Source: Gorsachius magnificus (taxonomy: Eukaryota > Chordata > Aves > Pelecaniformes > Ardeidae). From it: a DNA stretch of 64,000 nucleotides. Below, piece by piece: positions 1 to 12,512 of this stretch. Location: the NCBI GenBank assembly GCA_034008185.1, contig CM067081.1, positions 11,407,821 to 11,471,820 of the forward strand, read 5' to 3'. The number at the start of each line of letters is the position of its first letter. The stretch's first letter is position 1. Position numbers and translations under genes: made by a program. The notes beneath the pieces were generated by a model that saw only the letters and a program-made list of their open reading frames with translations, did no database searches and was not told the origin of the DNA.

Positions 1-1086
1 AATACAGAGCAAGTGTCAAAGCAGATGTTGGGAAAGGTTACTTGGTGACCCAAGTGCAAGCAGTAGATCCAGATGATGGAGCCAATTCCAGAATTACCTA
101 TTCTCTGTATAGTGAAGCCTCTGTTTCGGTAGCTGATCTTCTTGAAATAGATCCAGACAATGGATGGATGGTCACCAAGGGTAGCTTTAACCAGCTGAAA
201 AACACAGTTCTGTCATTCTTTGTCAATGCAGTTGATGGTGGCATTCCTGTAAAGCATTCCCTCATTCCTGTCTACATCCATGTTTTACCCCCAGAAACTA
301 TTTTGCCTTCCTTTTCTCAACCCCAGTATTCTTTTACTATAACAGAAGACACCGTTATAGGTAGTACCATTGACATTCTGCATGTTTTGCCTAATCATGG
401 TGCTTTGTATAGCACAGTTAATGGTGAGCTGACCGAAAACAACAAAGATGGGGTTTTCATCATAGAGCAAGACACGGGGCTCATAAAACTGGATAAGAGA
501 CTTGACCACGAGACAAATCCTGCTTTTCACTTCAAAGTTGCGGCCACCATTCAGTTAGACAAAGTAGACATTGTGTTGACTGTGGATGTGGAGGTTAAGG
601 TACTGGATGTAAATGACAACAAGCCCATGTTTGAAACGGCTAGCTATGATGCTATAATAATGGAAGGGATGCCTATAGGAACAAAACTTATGCAAGTTAA
701 AGCGGTTGATGCAGACTCGAGCGCAAACGGGCAGGTCACCTATACACTTGCGGTGGAATCGGAGCTGGAGAAGATCACAGAAGCATTCACCATTGATAGC
801 AACAGTGGCTGGATCAGCACACTGAAGGATTTAGACCATGAAAAGGATCCTGCTTTCACCTTTGCAGTGGTGGCCTCAGATCTGGGGGAAGCTTTATCCT
901 TGTCATCAACCACCTTGGTCTCAGTTACTGTGACAGACATAAATGATAACGCACCCATCTTTGAGCACGAGGTGTACAGAGGGTCAGTGAAGGAGAGTGA
1001 CCCTCCAGGGGAAGTTGTGGCTGTTCTTAGCACCTGGGATGAAGACACGTCTGAGGTCAACCGTCAGGTTAGCTACCATATTACAG
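1..1086 (+). CDS. FAT3: FAT3 exon (partial, left edge): cadherin repeats EC-a to EC-d
   Basis: FAT3 is a giant single-pass cell-surface cadherin involved in neuron shape and planar cell organisation (family knowledge). The exon is cut by the window edge; bases 1-2 finish a split codon and the frame runs from the Tyr codon at 3. Residues 1-361 cover a nearly complete EC-a (to about 104), EC-b (105-210, ending DVNDNKPMF), EC-c (211-320, ending DINDNAPIF) and the first part of EC-d. LDHE motifs stand where cadherins usually have LDRE. EC-a ends in [11 protein letters not shown] with no DxNDN motif. The donor is ACAG|gtaaga, leaving phase 1. It is probably the 3' end of the very long internal exon typical of FAT genes. 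The open frame runs on to 1223 in the intron, but the protein homology stops at the donor. Confidence 0.93.
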
Positions 1087-2294
1087 GTAAGAAACAACCT
1101 GCATGCTTTCTTCTCCAAACCTGCTTTACCAAAGAACTGTGCATGTGTCTGGTTCTAGGTGAATGTTTAGCAAGTTTTCAGCTAAATTATCACTGTGAAT
1201 CAGACAATTGCATCTCTCTTTGATTGTTTGTATGCTTTGGTGGTTTTTTTTTCTTTTTAATTTGGAAGAATTTGCAGCAACTAGCAAAGCTGAAAAGTGG
1301 GAAAGGGAGTGTGTGTCTCTCTGTCTGTCTGGGTTATTCTCTCTCTAATTTCTAACATTAATGCTGCATGATTTGCTCCAGTGCAATGTAATGTGACCCA
1401 TTAGCCCATCATAATTGATGTGTCAGCTTGGAAACCATCATGACTTAATGTTTCAATCAAGGGAGGAAGAACATCTTATTCTTAAGGAGAAAATCCTTAC
1501 ATTTCCAAGCATTTACTTTTTTTTTGAAATAGCATTTTTATTTTTGAGATAGAAAGGTGCATGCAGGAGCCACTTTGAACTACCACTATTTATGGAGGGA
1601 TGGTGAGGAATGAAATTTACTTAGAAGTACTGGTTAGCTGCCGTGCATTTTTATATACAGCATAAGGCAGTTTCAATTACATTACTAACATATTTTTCAA
1701 AGTGTGGTAACATTTCTCTTTCCTGTCGTGCTATATTTATTATCATTCTTTTCTCCTAGATTCAGACTGGCTTTTGTGTGAGTATGTTATGAGTGAAGGG
1801 GTACTGCAGTTATTTTTCTACCTACAGCTTGCATTGTCCAGTACATTTTGTTAGGGAACAACTTTGTCACTCCCCCCAGCCTTCACAATCCAAGAGCTAA
1901 TATTAATTGTCTAGTAATAACCAGATTATTGGACAAATTCACATTTTTCTCACTCAATAGGATTAGAATTATACAAGACTTCACATAGGAAGCAGGCTAT
2001 GGGCAAAAATTACTTAACTAACAGGATAACAGTTTGTTATTATTAGCTATCAGATTGGAAATGGCTGTGGGATGGTGTGTAGGGAGAGGTGTGATATTCC
2101 AGTTAGCCATAGATCGCCCATGTTACACATCACAAGCAGCATCAGTTTCAAAGCAACCAGAAATTCATTCTGGCCATTTAGTTGAAAGTCGGGATTGAGC
2201 TTAAAGGTTTGCAAAGACTGTGTATTTATAGTGTTATGTGTTGCAGGGTATGAGAAGTAGAGGCAAAAATAGTCCTGTGGATAAAGTGCAGGTT

Positions 2295-2425
2295 TTGGGC
2301 ACCTTTGGGCAAGGTGCATTAGCTGCTGGTGCCTCAGTTCCCACATACCTAAAAGTAAATAAGTAGTAGCTCATCCTAGGGATCTTGTGATATTTGAAAG
2401 AGTTTTGGGGATCCCAGAATAGAAG
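2295..2425 (+). repeat. MIR-like SINE remnant
   Basis: The stretch keeps the order of the MIR core and 3' half: TTTGGGCAAG, a degraded CATTA.CT segment, GTGCCTCAGTT, a C/A-rich TGTAAAA-like segment, AATAA.TAGTAGCTCATC, and a GTGATATTTGAAAGAGTT tail like the MIR GTGAGGATTAAATGAGTT. It is heavily diverged, as expected for a pre-avian insertion. The match is by eye, and the ends are approximate. Confidence 0.55.
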
Positions 2426-5400
2426 AGTAAACCCTCCATGTTTGTAACAAAGATACTTTAGTGCACCATAATCATTAGCTGAAGGAACTGTTTTTCTCTT
2501 TGTTCTGAGGTCTTTCAGTCATGTCTTACAAAGATTTATGCTTTTAATTACATGATAATGTTTTCTTCACATCCCTGTGCTGTTAATTTAGCAAAAACTG
2601 GACTTTTGAATAATTAACTGTCACATGTGACTCAAAGTGATAGATCATTCCGTATCTTAATTCCTGTCACAGTTCAAAATATGTCAGATATTTTGCCGGT
2701 ATTTTAGTTTCCGAAAACGTTAGATGTCAAAGCCCAAAACTTTCTCTAACGCCTACTGTAAAACTATAATGGGTGTAAGCTCAAAAATTCCACTGTCTTT
2801 TACTGTAAGCCTTTAATTTGGGAAATGCACAAGGAGAAATTAGGTTATTTTGATTAAAATGTCAAAACACATTAAAGTATAGTTTAATTAATGAAATAGT
2901 CTATTCACACTTTACCTCAAGTTGAGCTCAGGAACTACACTTGAATATTTCATGGAATAAGATTAACCAGATGATTATTCAAATGCTGTGGCTTTCTGGG
3001 GACATTTTGAGCCATAGAAACTTCTGCAAATACAATAAATAAACTCTGAGGAAAAACAGGACACTGACAAAAAGGGAGAAGAAAACGAAACATGAGAGTG
3101 ACACATGGATTCACCAAAACCAACTTCATGCAAATGCACCTGGAGAAAAGTAGCATACAGAAGATAGATGGAAAAAAATGATCATTTACGAGATGAAAGA
3201 AATAAAAGTTCTGTGTCAGATGTGATCACTGAAAAGTCCTTTGCATTCCTTTGAGAAATGCAAACACTGATTGTAGTTTTCTGGTCAACTTTGAAAAGGG
3301 GTAGATACATTCTGGTGGATAAATATGTATTCTGTTTTGAACTCCTTCAGTTTGTGATGGGTTTCCATGATTACTGGCAAGTAGATCCCCTTGTCAAATT
3401 CACCTTCATCTGCACTTGATGGTGGGGGGAAAAATTTTCACTTCCCCCTTGTTATTTGTAGTTTGATGGCAGCTGGAGATGTTTACAAAGCAAAAGCACT
3501 ATATATAAATCTTAATAGCAATGACACAAATGCACTTTAGGGAGCATAGTAGTGTTCTTTTGAAGGCTCATTTGAGGTCACTGCCTATACCATTGGAGGC
3601 AGCTTGGCTAAAACCAAGGCACTGAGGATGTTTAGCTAGGATATTTAGCCAGCCTAGACCCAGCCAGATACTACTGAGATTTAATAGGGGTAAACTAGGA
3701 AAAGCCCCCAGAAAAATGTCAGTTGCTAAGACTTCGGTAAGTGTATTGTGTTCCTCAGTGATGTTAATTAGGTCCCATCAGGCACTTAAATCTCAGGACA
3801 GAAAATAGTCTTTAAGCTTGTTTCAGCTGAATACAAGGAAGATGGACAGTGTTTTGGAAGAAAGATCTGGTATTGTACACAGCAGGTTTTTTGCTGGGTT
3901 GGTTGCCCTGTATGAGCAAAGTGATGTTTTTTTCTTTGTTTTTACTTTATATTTGAGATCCTGGAGTTCTGGAGAAATGCATGTTTCAGTGTTTGGGGAG
4001 GACTTGTGCTGCAGGCTGAAGAGCAATGTCTGCAATTTTACAATAGTAAAGCTAAGACGATTGGGTTTATCATTTCGGCAGCTCAGTAAACATGCAGCAC
4101 CTCAAACTGGGAGTGGAGGATAAACCTATTGGGTTTATGTGATGCAAATGCTTAGAGTTCTAATTGGGAATTGAAAGTATCTAAATAAATGCATAAATGT
4201 AAGAGAAAAACTAAATAAATGAGTAAAAATTCAGTTCTCCCTCCCAGATCGGGACATTGCAGTGAAAACTGATACTGTTGGCTGCTAGTTTTCAGTTCCC
4301 TTTTAGCTGCTATAATTCCCTCTGTGTGTGCTTTAGTAATGATGTGTGTCAGGATTTGTTTATTTTGGATCACTGTGTCTCTGCGTTTCATTTGTATCTG
4401 GCTGTTTTCTTTCTTTACTTAAACTTGAGCTTGATTTGGCTTTGTACTATTTGCTGACTGGGGAGGGAGGGAGAGCATTATTTAAACTTCAAGTAACAAA
4501 AGATAAAAGATAATGCTGATTCTTTTATCCTCAAAGCCTTTCTAAAAAGTTACTGGAGTGTTTTTTGTAGCTAGCACTTCACTGTTGTGACATTCAAAGT
4601 AGAGCATAAGAAAACTGCCAAAAGATTTTAAAGAATCCATTAATACATGTAGTCAGGAGGCTTCCGTTTAGAAAAGCTACATTATTCAGAGCGAAAACCT
4701 AATTAATTAGAATGCCCCTAGGAAACTGAATCTGCTTACATATATTAGTGAAAAAGTTAATTAATCACTGCAGAATGAGATCTGCGTCAAGACATATGTA
4801 TAAGTACTAGAAGATGGTTCCCTGGGCCACAGTGTGGATTTTTTTTGCCTTTCTTTTTTTAAGAAAATTTCCTTGATGGTATTTTAGTGTTTACATCTCA
4901 TTGTTTCTGTTACACTTCATAGTACAACTTCCACCTTTGTCTTCTGTCAACAAAGTATATAGCCAGTCCTGAGAAGCAAAAAAAATTGAAAGGTAGCACT
5001 AATGAAAAAGGCATGCAGATATACCATTATACATTTGCTGCTTACTGCACAAGTTTCTCAGTGATCCAAATTGATCCTTTTTCTAGTGGAGTACAGGGGC
5101 AAAAAAGGGATTCCAAGGACCTTTTTTTTTTTTATACATACTCCCCAAATTCCTATGTATGATTTAAAAGCCATTCCATCCTCAACAAAGCAACAGTGAT
5201 TTTAAAATTGCTCCAAGCTAATGTTACTGCCAGCCATAAAAGCCGCCAGCTGATTTTAATTAGATTTTACCTTTCCTCTTTTCATAGCAATGGGGTACCC
5301 ATACCTTGAGTGTATTGCTTCATAGCTGGCCAGGACAGCTAATAATTTCCTTTTACAAAAGGACTAATATGCAGGAAAGCACTGATTGATATCACAAAGC

Positions 5401-6775
5401 TAAATAAGAATATTTAAGACCATTTTTATTAATGGTTTACAACATTAAACTCACTATGACAAGATTACACCCTTTTATAAAGGAGAGTTAAGTTTTTTAT
5501 GCCAGTGTTGAACTGAATGGAGAGAATTTAATGTCAACCATCAGGGGTCTACCTTCTTTGAAGTCACATTAAGACTCAAGTCAATAGACAGATTCTCATT
5601 GCCTGGGATTGTGTTCAGATCTGGCCCACAGTGCACATTGACGTGCTCTGTAACCTTCCTTAGGAGAAATGTGTATTTGTATCCCACAACAGATCAAACA
5701 AGGTTTAACTGAGTCCTCTGATGATTATTCCAGGCTGTCATAGAAATCAGTGGGAAAATTTGGATCTGCTTGGGTTTGTGACTGAAAAAGGTGATTTTTC
5801 TATCGACAGAAAATATCTGTTTGATATATCAGTTTTGTGCTCTGTATGATCAGAGGGCCTTTTATAATTGGAATGCCTATCTGACTAATTTTCTGGAAAT
5901 CTTATTCATTACAACATGCTTTTTTTGACACAGTTACAGCTAGCACAAATGGTGATGCTTAACAAAAAAGGTTTGCTCAGCCTGTCTTAACTGGCTTAGT
6001 TTTCTTGTTAAATAGAAACCAGTCTACCTTGCCATTGGTAGCTAATGAAGATGGCATAGATTACAGCCTGCGACCTCTTTTCTGCTTTTTGATGTAGAAA
6101 GAAGGTATGAAAAGTGCATTAGACTTTTTTGCTTGGTTTTAAGCTCAGTTTCAAGTTCAGATCTTCTCTGCCTTGTTTTTTTTTTGCTAAGAAGGTCCCT
6201 GGGAACTGACAGAATTGTGACAGCAGAAGCAAAAACAGTGACACCTAATCGCTTGACAGCAGAGGCACCTCAAATAAATTCAGCCTTGGATTTTTTTTTA
6301 AGTACTTATTTACTCAAACATTCAACAGAAGTACTAGAGAGGAAGGTTTAAGAACCAGGTCTTTCCATTGAGCTTGGACAGATCCCATGACACATGTCAG
6401 GACTGTGAATAAATTGTAAGCAAAAGCGCTCTAGCATGCTTGACACTCTTGATCCTGTTACAAGAAAGAATAAGCGTTCCCTTAATATTTTTATACATGA
6501 GAAACATGGAAAGTAGTTCTCAGGTTGCATTTCTGCATGGGAGGGCACAGGAGAAAGCTTAATACAGTAGGGAAAGAGCTAGTAGTGGGTTAGCTGGAAT
6601 TAAAGTTCACCCAGTGGAGCAGCGCGATGCTTTTTTTCTATGTCCTCACTCAGTTTCTATAGCACATGAGTCTGCTATGACTATAATGCTCTATCCTAAA
6701 TTATTAAATGTGCAGATACATTTTTACAGACCAAGGTTATGTTAGACGCTGGGCATAGAAGACTGGGTAGTTGGC

Positions 6776-7375
6776 TTTACTGGTTTTGGCTGGGGTAGAA
6801 TTAATTTTCTTCAAAACAGCTGGTGTGGGCTATGTTTTGATTTTATGCTGGGCTGTTAAACAGGGATGTTTTAGCTATTGCTGAGCAGGGCTTACTCAGA
6901 GCCAAGGGCTTTTCTGCTTCTCACCCCACTCCACCATTGGGGAGGCTGGGGGTGCACAAGAAGCTGGGAGGGGGCACAGTCAGGACAGCTGACCCCAACT
7001 GACCAAAGGGCTATCCCAGACCATATGGCGTCGTGCTCAGCATGTAAAGCTGGGGGAAGAAGAAGGAAGGGGGAATGTTTGCAGTGATGGCATTTGTCTT
7101 CCCAAGTCACCATTATGTGTGATGGAGCCCTGCTTTCCTGGAGATGGCTGAACACTCGCTGTGTGGTGCTCAGCTGCCTGCCAGGTTAAACCACAACAAA
7201 TTCCTTATTTTGCTTTGCTTACGCACACAGCTTTTGCTTTACCCATTAAACTGTCTTTATCTCAACCCATGAATTCTTGCACTTTTACCCTTCCAATTCT
7301 TTCCCCCTTTCCACTGGGGGGAATGAATGAGCAGCTGGGTGGGGCTTAGCAGCCTGCTGGGGTTAAGCCACAACA
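6776..7375 (-). mobile_element. Solo ERV LTR, minus orientation, with an internal duplication of the LTR head
   Basis: Read on the minus strand, it starts TGTTGTGGCTTAACCCCAGC at 7375, runs through the GAGATAAAGACAGTTTAATG block, and ends near 6776 in a degraded form of CCAAAACCAGCACA. It is the same family as the LTR at 63141-63736; that kind of LTR is common in neoavian genomes (possibly ERVL, family name not verified). The flanks ttggc (6771-6775) and ttggt (7376-7380) form a 5-bp target duplication with one mismatch. No gag, pol or env lies beside it, so it is a solo LTR. At 7155-7198 a second, complementary copy of the LTR head replaces the normal sequence. Confidence 0.88.
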
Positions 7376-8372
7376 TTGGTTTGAAAGATTTTACTGTCTG
7401 GTCTGACAGGGGGGTGAGATTGGGCTCAGAGAAAGGTGATTGAAGGTGTTTTCCTCATGGAGCAGGCCAGGGACTGTGCCATTTCAGATGAAAGAGCAGT
7501 AACTGTTGGAAACATTAACAACAACTGTGCCCGCCATGAGTATTGTGCCCTTCTGCATGTGACATGTCCGTCCTTCCTTCCTGAGGATGATGTGGACCAA
7601 AACTTTCCCTCTCCCCACCTGCTTTTGTCACCAGGCAACTTAATGTTATGGCAGAGCAACATTGCCAGGTTCATTGTCAGTGTTATGGCACGATAAAAAG
7701 CTGTTCTGCTTCGTCTCCTGCACTTATTTCACCACCTTTCACTCTTGGATACATTTGATCTAATGTACTGCTTATCTTCCAACTGCTCCTCAAATGACCT
7801 CTTGTTAGGACTATTTAATACTAATGTGTCTTCCTGTGTCGTGTAAACTTTTTTTAAAACCAGAATTTTAATGAGCAAAAGAACAGTGCAGCTGTATGAT
7901 AAGCTTTCATTAGAGGATTCCTTAATAGAACCCACTTCCAGTCCTTGATTGCATAATCAACAGCTAATGAAATTGTCTTGGTAACAAGAGCTACGGTGTA
8001 TTACCTCCTCTCCTGAGACTAAGTGGAAAGACAATTGTACCAGCCTGAGAGGACTATTGATTGTTCACAGTTTGAATTTGATTGCCCTTACGGGGAACTA
8101 AACAAGAGATCATCTTTAGCTCTGCTAAATGGATTTTGTTTCCACCAAAAGTTATTGGTTCACTTTCATGCAAGGCATTCAGGGGACAATAAACACAGGG
8201 AGCGTAATCTCATTACAGATTTCCTGAGTCTGCGAGTTGGAAAGCACCGATCACTGTAAAACAAATGACAGCTCCTTAGTCCAGGTCTTCTGTGCAGCAT
8301 CTGAGTGTTTAAACTAGGTGGGAGCTCTGAAGGGACACCCCAGCCCATCGTGTGTTGCTTGTCTCATTGCAG

Positions 8373-8569
8373 GAGGGAATCCCAAAGGGAAGTTTGCTCT
8401 GGGACTGGTTCAGAATGAGTGGAAGGTTTATGTTAAAAGGCCTCTAGATCGGGAAGAGCAAGACGTTTATTATCTGAACATCACTGCCACGGATGGCCTC
8501 TTTGTAACCCAAGCTGCAGTGGAAGTGACCGTCACTGATGTTAATGATAATAATCCAGTTTGTGAACAG
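8373..8569 (+). CDS. FAT3: FAT3 exon: rest of cadherin repeat EC-d
   Basis: Starts after tcattgcag and ends before gtgagt; 197 bases, entering in phase 1 and leaving in phase 0. The split Gly codon joins 1086 to 8373. Residues 362-427 contain [18 protein letters not shown] (the LDRE and calcium-site segment) and the closing linker DVNDNNPVC. Cys425 stands where most repeats have Phe. The frame is open upstream in the intron from 8318, but the acceptor and protein homology fix the start at 8373. EC-d is therefore built from two exons split inside the domain. Confidence 0.95.
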
Positions 8570-9593
8570 GTGAGTTAGCAACACCCACGGCAATCAGCTG
8601 CTGTGTTGAAAGCAATAGTTTCCTTATGAGTGTCCCTACTATTTACCCATATTCACAAGTGATGCCCATTGTCATCCTTAAGGTCTTAGTTGAAGAATCT
8701 GGAGTGATGTGGGAGAGGAAGAGGATGAAACAGTCCTGTGAAGCCAAGATGAAAAGATAATAGTCTAGTAAAGGTAGCAGTGGCCTTAGCTGGCTTTAGA
8801 AAAAATGAAGCATTGTGAGGTGGCACTGGGAAGCCACTCCTCCCCTGTAGAAAAAATGGGCTTTCCCTTCACAACCAATGTGGAAATGACTTCAGTCTAG
8901 TTTAACTCCAGACTTCCTGGCAGATGTCAGAAACCCAGTGAAAAAGGCAGAAGAATGTAGCTTGCTCTCATGTTGTCGGGCATGCATGCAGTGTGGCCTG
9001 ACCACAGCTTTCACAGCACTAGCTGTCTCATTCTATCAAAAGCCAATGTGGGGAACTGATATTACTGCAATAGAAAGATCTGTGTGAAAGAAAAGACACT
9101 GTGAAACCCAGCTTTCCTTAATGGTACCGCTCACAGAATCTTTTACATATATATATCTGTAGGTATAGATGTATAGTATATACTCATGTAATTCCTATAA
9201 TTACATTATCACTGACGGTCATTGCAAGCACCACTCTGGGAAATTAAAGTCTGTATCTCCCTGAAACACTGCTGGATGAGGAGATAAAAACATTTGTCTT
9301 CATTAGCACACTCATCAAAGTTTCTATTTCATGGGTGTTGATGAAACAAACGGAAGACAGAAAATGAAACTGCATTTAATACCTAAGACAAGGCCTATTA
9401 AGAGTCATAATTTGGCATTGTTTTTCTGACACCACAAAGCTTAGCAGTGATCTGAATTTCTAGGTATGTGTTACTTAAAGGAAAACTGTTTCCTATATAG
9501 AGAAGATTCACTACAGAGAGATTAAAAAAACAGTTGCGCAAAGACTATAAAACACTGTTACAGCACAGCTTACATTTCTGGTTTTGTCTCTAG
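8570..9593 (+). other. FAT3 intron 2 of window (1.0 kb)
   Basis: Phase 0 intron, gtgagt...gtctctag. It contains a short TA-rich patch at about 9147-9182. Nothing else was recognised. Confidence 0.8.
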
Positions 9594-9747
9594 GTTGCAT
9601 ACATGGCACTGTTTCCTGAAGACATTCCATCAAACAAAGTCATTCTCAAAATCAGTGCTAAAGATGCTGACATTGGGTCCAATGGTGAAATTCGCTATTC
9701 TCTCTATGGTGCTGGGAACAACAAATTTTTCCTGGATCCAGAAAACG
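9594..9747 (+). CDS. FAT3: FAT3 exon: first half of cadherin repeat EC-e
   Basis: 154 bases, phase 0 in and phase 1 out, between tttgtctctag and gtaaga. Residues 428-478 begin [14 protein letters not shown], the first strand of a cadherin repeat with the calcium-binding PED. They continue with [18 protein letters not shown], which carries the DAD/DxD calcium motif and the NGxIxYS turn typical of ECs. The exon stops just after DPEN in the FLDPENG turn. The rest of EC-e lies in the next exon. Confidence 0.95.
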
Positions 9748-12512
9748 GTAAGATGACAGCTACATGATTCTGAATAGCCTTCTTAATCCCTCAACTAGTG
9801 GGTGCTGGTTTCCTTAACGAGAGTTAGGTTACACTTGATTATCAGCCAGTACTTCCAGTTATGGCACATGTGCATGACCACTTCTGAAGTGGCAGGGATA
9901 GGAAGGAGAAAGAGGGATGTCTTTGTTGGCCAGGTTGAATGTTGTGATCAGAATAGTTAATACCAACCCTTTTGTTTCCCAGCCAGACCTCAAGTTAGGT
10001 CAGAGATGTCATAGAATCATAGAACTGTAGAATCATAAAATAGCTTGGGTTGGAAGGGACTTTTAAAGGTCATCTAGTTTAATCCCCCCTGCAATGATCA
10101 GGGACAACTTCAACTCGATCAGGTTGCTCAGAGCCCTGTCTGACCTGAACGTTAATGTTTCCAGGGATGGGGTATCTACCTCCTCTGGTCAACCTGGTCC
10201 AATGTTTCTCCACCCTCATTGTAAAAACTGTCTTCCTTATATCTAGTTTAAATCTACACTGGTTTAGTTTAAAACCATTACCCCTTGTCCTATCACAACA
10301 GGCCCTGCTAAAAAGTTTGTCCCCGTCTTTCTTACAAGCCTTGTTTAAGTACAGAAAGGCCGCAATAAGGTCTCCTTGGAGCCTTCTCTTCTCCAGGCTG
10401 AACAACCCTAATTCTCTCAGCCTTTCTTCATAGAAGAGTTGTTCCATCCCTCTGATCATCTCCGTGGCCCTCCTCTGGACCCACTCCAACAGGTCCATGT
10501 CTTTCCTGTGCTGAGGACTCCAGAGCTGGACGCAGTGCTCCAGGTTTGGTCTCAACACAGAGCAGAGCAGAGGGGCAGAATCACCTCCCTTGCCCTGCTG
10601 GCCATGTTGCTTTTGATGCAGCCTAAGATACAGCTGGCCTGGGCTGAAAAGTGCACGTGGTCAGCTCATGTCCAGCTTTTCATCCACCAGTACCCCCAAG
10701 TCCTTCTCTGCAGGGCTGCTCTCAATCCCTTCATCTCCCAGCTTGTATTGATACTGGGAGTTGCCCCAACCCAGGTGCAGGATCCTGCCCTTGGCCTTGT
10801 TGAACTTCACGAGGTTCACATGGGCCCACTTCTCAAGCTTGTCCAGGTCCCTCTGGGTGGCTTCTCATCCCTCAGGCATGTCAGCTGCACCATGCACCTT
10901 GGTGTTGTCTGCAAACTTGGTGAGGGTGCACTTTATCCCACTGCCTATATCACTGATGAATATATTAACCAGTACTTGTCCCAGTACAGACCCCTAAGGG
11001 ACACCACTCATCACTGATCTCCATCTGGACATTGAGCTGTTGACCACTACCCTCTGGATGCAACCATCCAACCAATTTCTTATCCACCAAACAGTCCACC
11101 CATCAAATCCATCTCTCCAATTTAGAGAGAAGGATGCTGTGTGGGACCGTGTCAAAGGCCTTGCAGTAGTCCAGGTAGATGACATCTGTAGCTCTTCCCT
11201 TGTCCACTGATGTAGTCACTCCGACATAGAAGGCCATTAGATTGGTCAGGCAGGACTCGCCCTTGGTGAAGCCATGCTGGCTGTCTCGAATCACCTTCCT
11301 GTCCTCCATGTGCTTGTCCTGGGGTCTTTTTTGGTACAGAAGAGGGGAAGATACCAACATGGTTGTCCTTCACCTTTGGACTTCACTTCTTCCACCTTGG
11401 TCTAGATATATTGGTATTTAGACCCTGTATAAAAGACGTTCATATTATACACATATTTTGGAGGAGAAAGGATATCAGTAATGAATTTCTGGGCATGGTG
11501 GAATGCTACAAAGGTCTTGTACATTTGGCAGTTGTTCTGGAAAAAGATACCGATCTCTGCTAAGATCTAGATTTTATGGTTCTTGTGAAGTAAAGCTAAA
11601 TAAAATAATTTTCCCATGAATAACAACCCCAACCCTCTGTTAGTCTTAGGAATTTGGTTTCCATAACGATAGACTAAGTCCTTCCCTGTGCAACACCTCT
11701 TCCGCCTGACTAGCAGGAGGCATCACCCGCTATTGCCATAGCGTTACTGATGGAAGAGGAGGTGTTTGGAGATCTATGCAGTGTGTGGAAAGGGAGGTAT
11801 TGCCCTCTTCAAGAACAAATTTTGTATTTAACTGCAAATTACACCCTTTACAAAATTAACCCCAAATTTATCTTCTCACTAATAGTGGCTGTTTGCTGAT
11901 GTGGCAATGTTTGGCAGTTGTTTATCTGTGCAATGGAAAATGGATCATGGGTAAAGCTCTCACAGTCTGAATAAGCAGGCTTTTTGTTGCCGTTAATGTT
12001 TATTGTGATACCCGTCTCTTGTATGAGAATAAGATGTTTGTTTCAAACTAGATGCCAGATGTATCTATAGGAATTCAGAGCTGCTTGGAGATTGATTTGT
12101 TGGGAGAAGAGAGGGGGATGTTGATGCTATTTTTGAACAGTAGCATTAGAAAACTTTGGAGTTTGTTATGGCTACTGTCATCCGGTTCAGCTTGTGTTTC
12201 TGTGTCTATAAATCTTGAGAGTAACAGAAAAACAGACTTGGAAAAAAATGGTGGTGTTCATATGGCTGAAATTGTAGGCTGTTGAAGGCCACCATGAGTG
12301 GCTTGTCCTCCCTGCACTCATATTGGCAGCTCACTTTGTTGGAATGAGAAGTGACACTGCTGTGAGCTTTTAATCGACTCATTGGAATAAGCAAGGTTGA
12401 TATTTTTTTCTTTTTCCTGTCCCTGTGAAATACATGTTTCTGAGATGCACTATCTAGAATTAGTGCTATTGCTACAGTAGTAATGATGGCTGCTGCTTTT
12501 AATCAATTTTAG
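9748..12512 (+). other. FAT3 intron 3 of window (2.8 kb)
   Basis: Phase 1 intron, gtaaga...caattttag. Nearly half is one minus-strand CR1 LINE (about 10009-11365). The rest (9748-10008 and 11366-12512) is unique sequence in which I recognise nothing. Confidence 0.8.
10009..11365 (-). mobile_element. CR1 LINE, 5'-truncated, minus strand (1.35 kb)
   Basis: The left end is the reverse complement of a CR1 3' tail (TCATAGAATCATAGAA, then TTGGAAGGGAC). Minus-strand translation gives reverse-transcriptase pieces in broken frames. The segment at 11103-11360 contains [17 protein letters not shown] and [19 protein letters not shown], which includes the A(F)D-type catalytic neighbourhood. The segment at 10079-10558 contains EWVQRRATEMIRGMEQ and SLEKRRLQGDLIAAFLYL, the CR1 C-terminal region. 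Stops and frameshifts show it is dead. The right end is uncertain by about 30 bases. Confidence 0.92.

Larger units (their letters stand above)
1087..8372 (+). other. FAT3 intron 1 of window (7.3 kb)
   Basis: Phase 1 intron, gtaaga...attgcag. It holds a MIR-like remnant (about 2295-2425) and a minus-strand solo LTR (6776-7375). T-rich runs lie near 4839-4860 and 5124-5136. Stretches rich in TAAT-type homeodomain core motifs lie at 4690-4765 and 5215-5270, and a low-repeat stretch with several TAAT and AATC motifs lies at 7690-8290. No other exon, RNA gene or repeat was recognised. Confidence 0.75.

Noticed and set aside
1087..1223. Extension of the first exon to the stop at 1221-1223
   Set aside because: CAG|gtaaga at 1086/1087 is a strong donor, cadherin homology stops there, and EC-d continues in frame at 8373.
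10439..11017. Plus-strand open frame of 192 codons
   Set aside because: It is the antisense of a minus-strand CR1; the CR1 tail and reverse-transcriptase motifs lie on the other strand.
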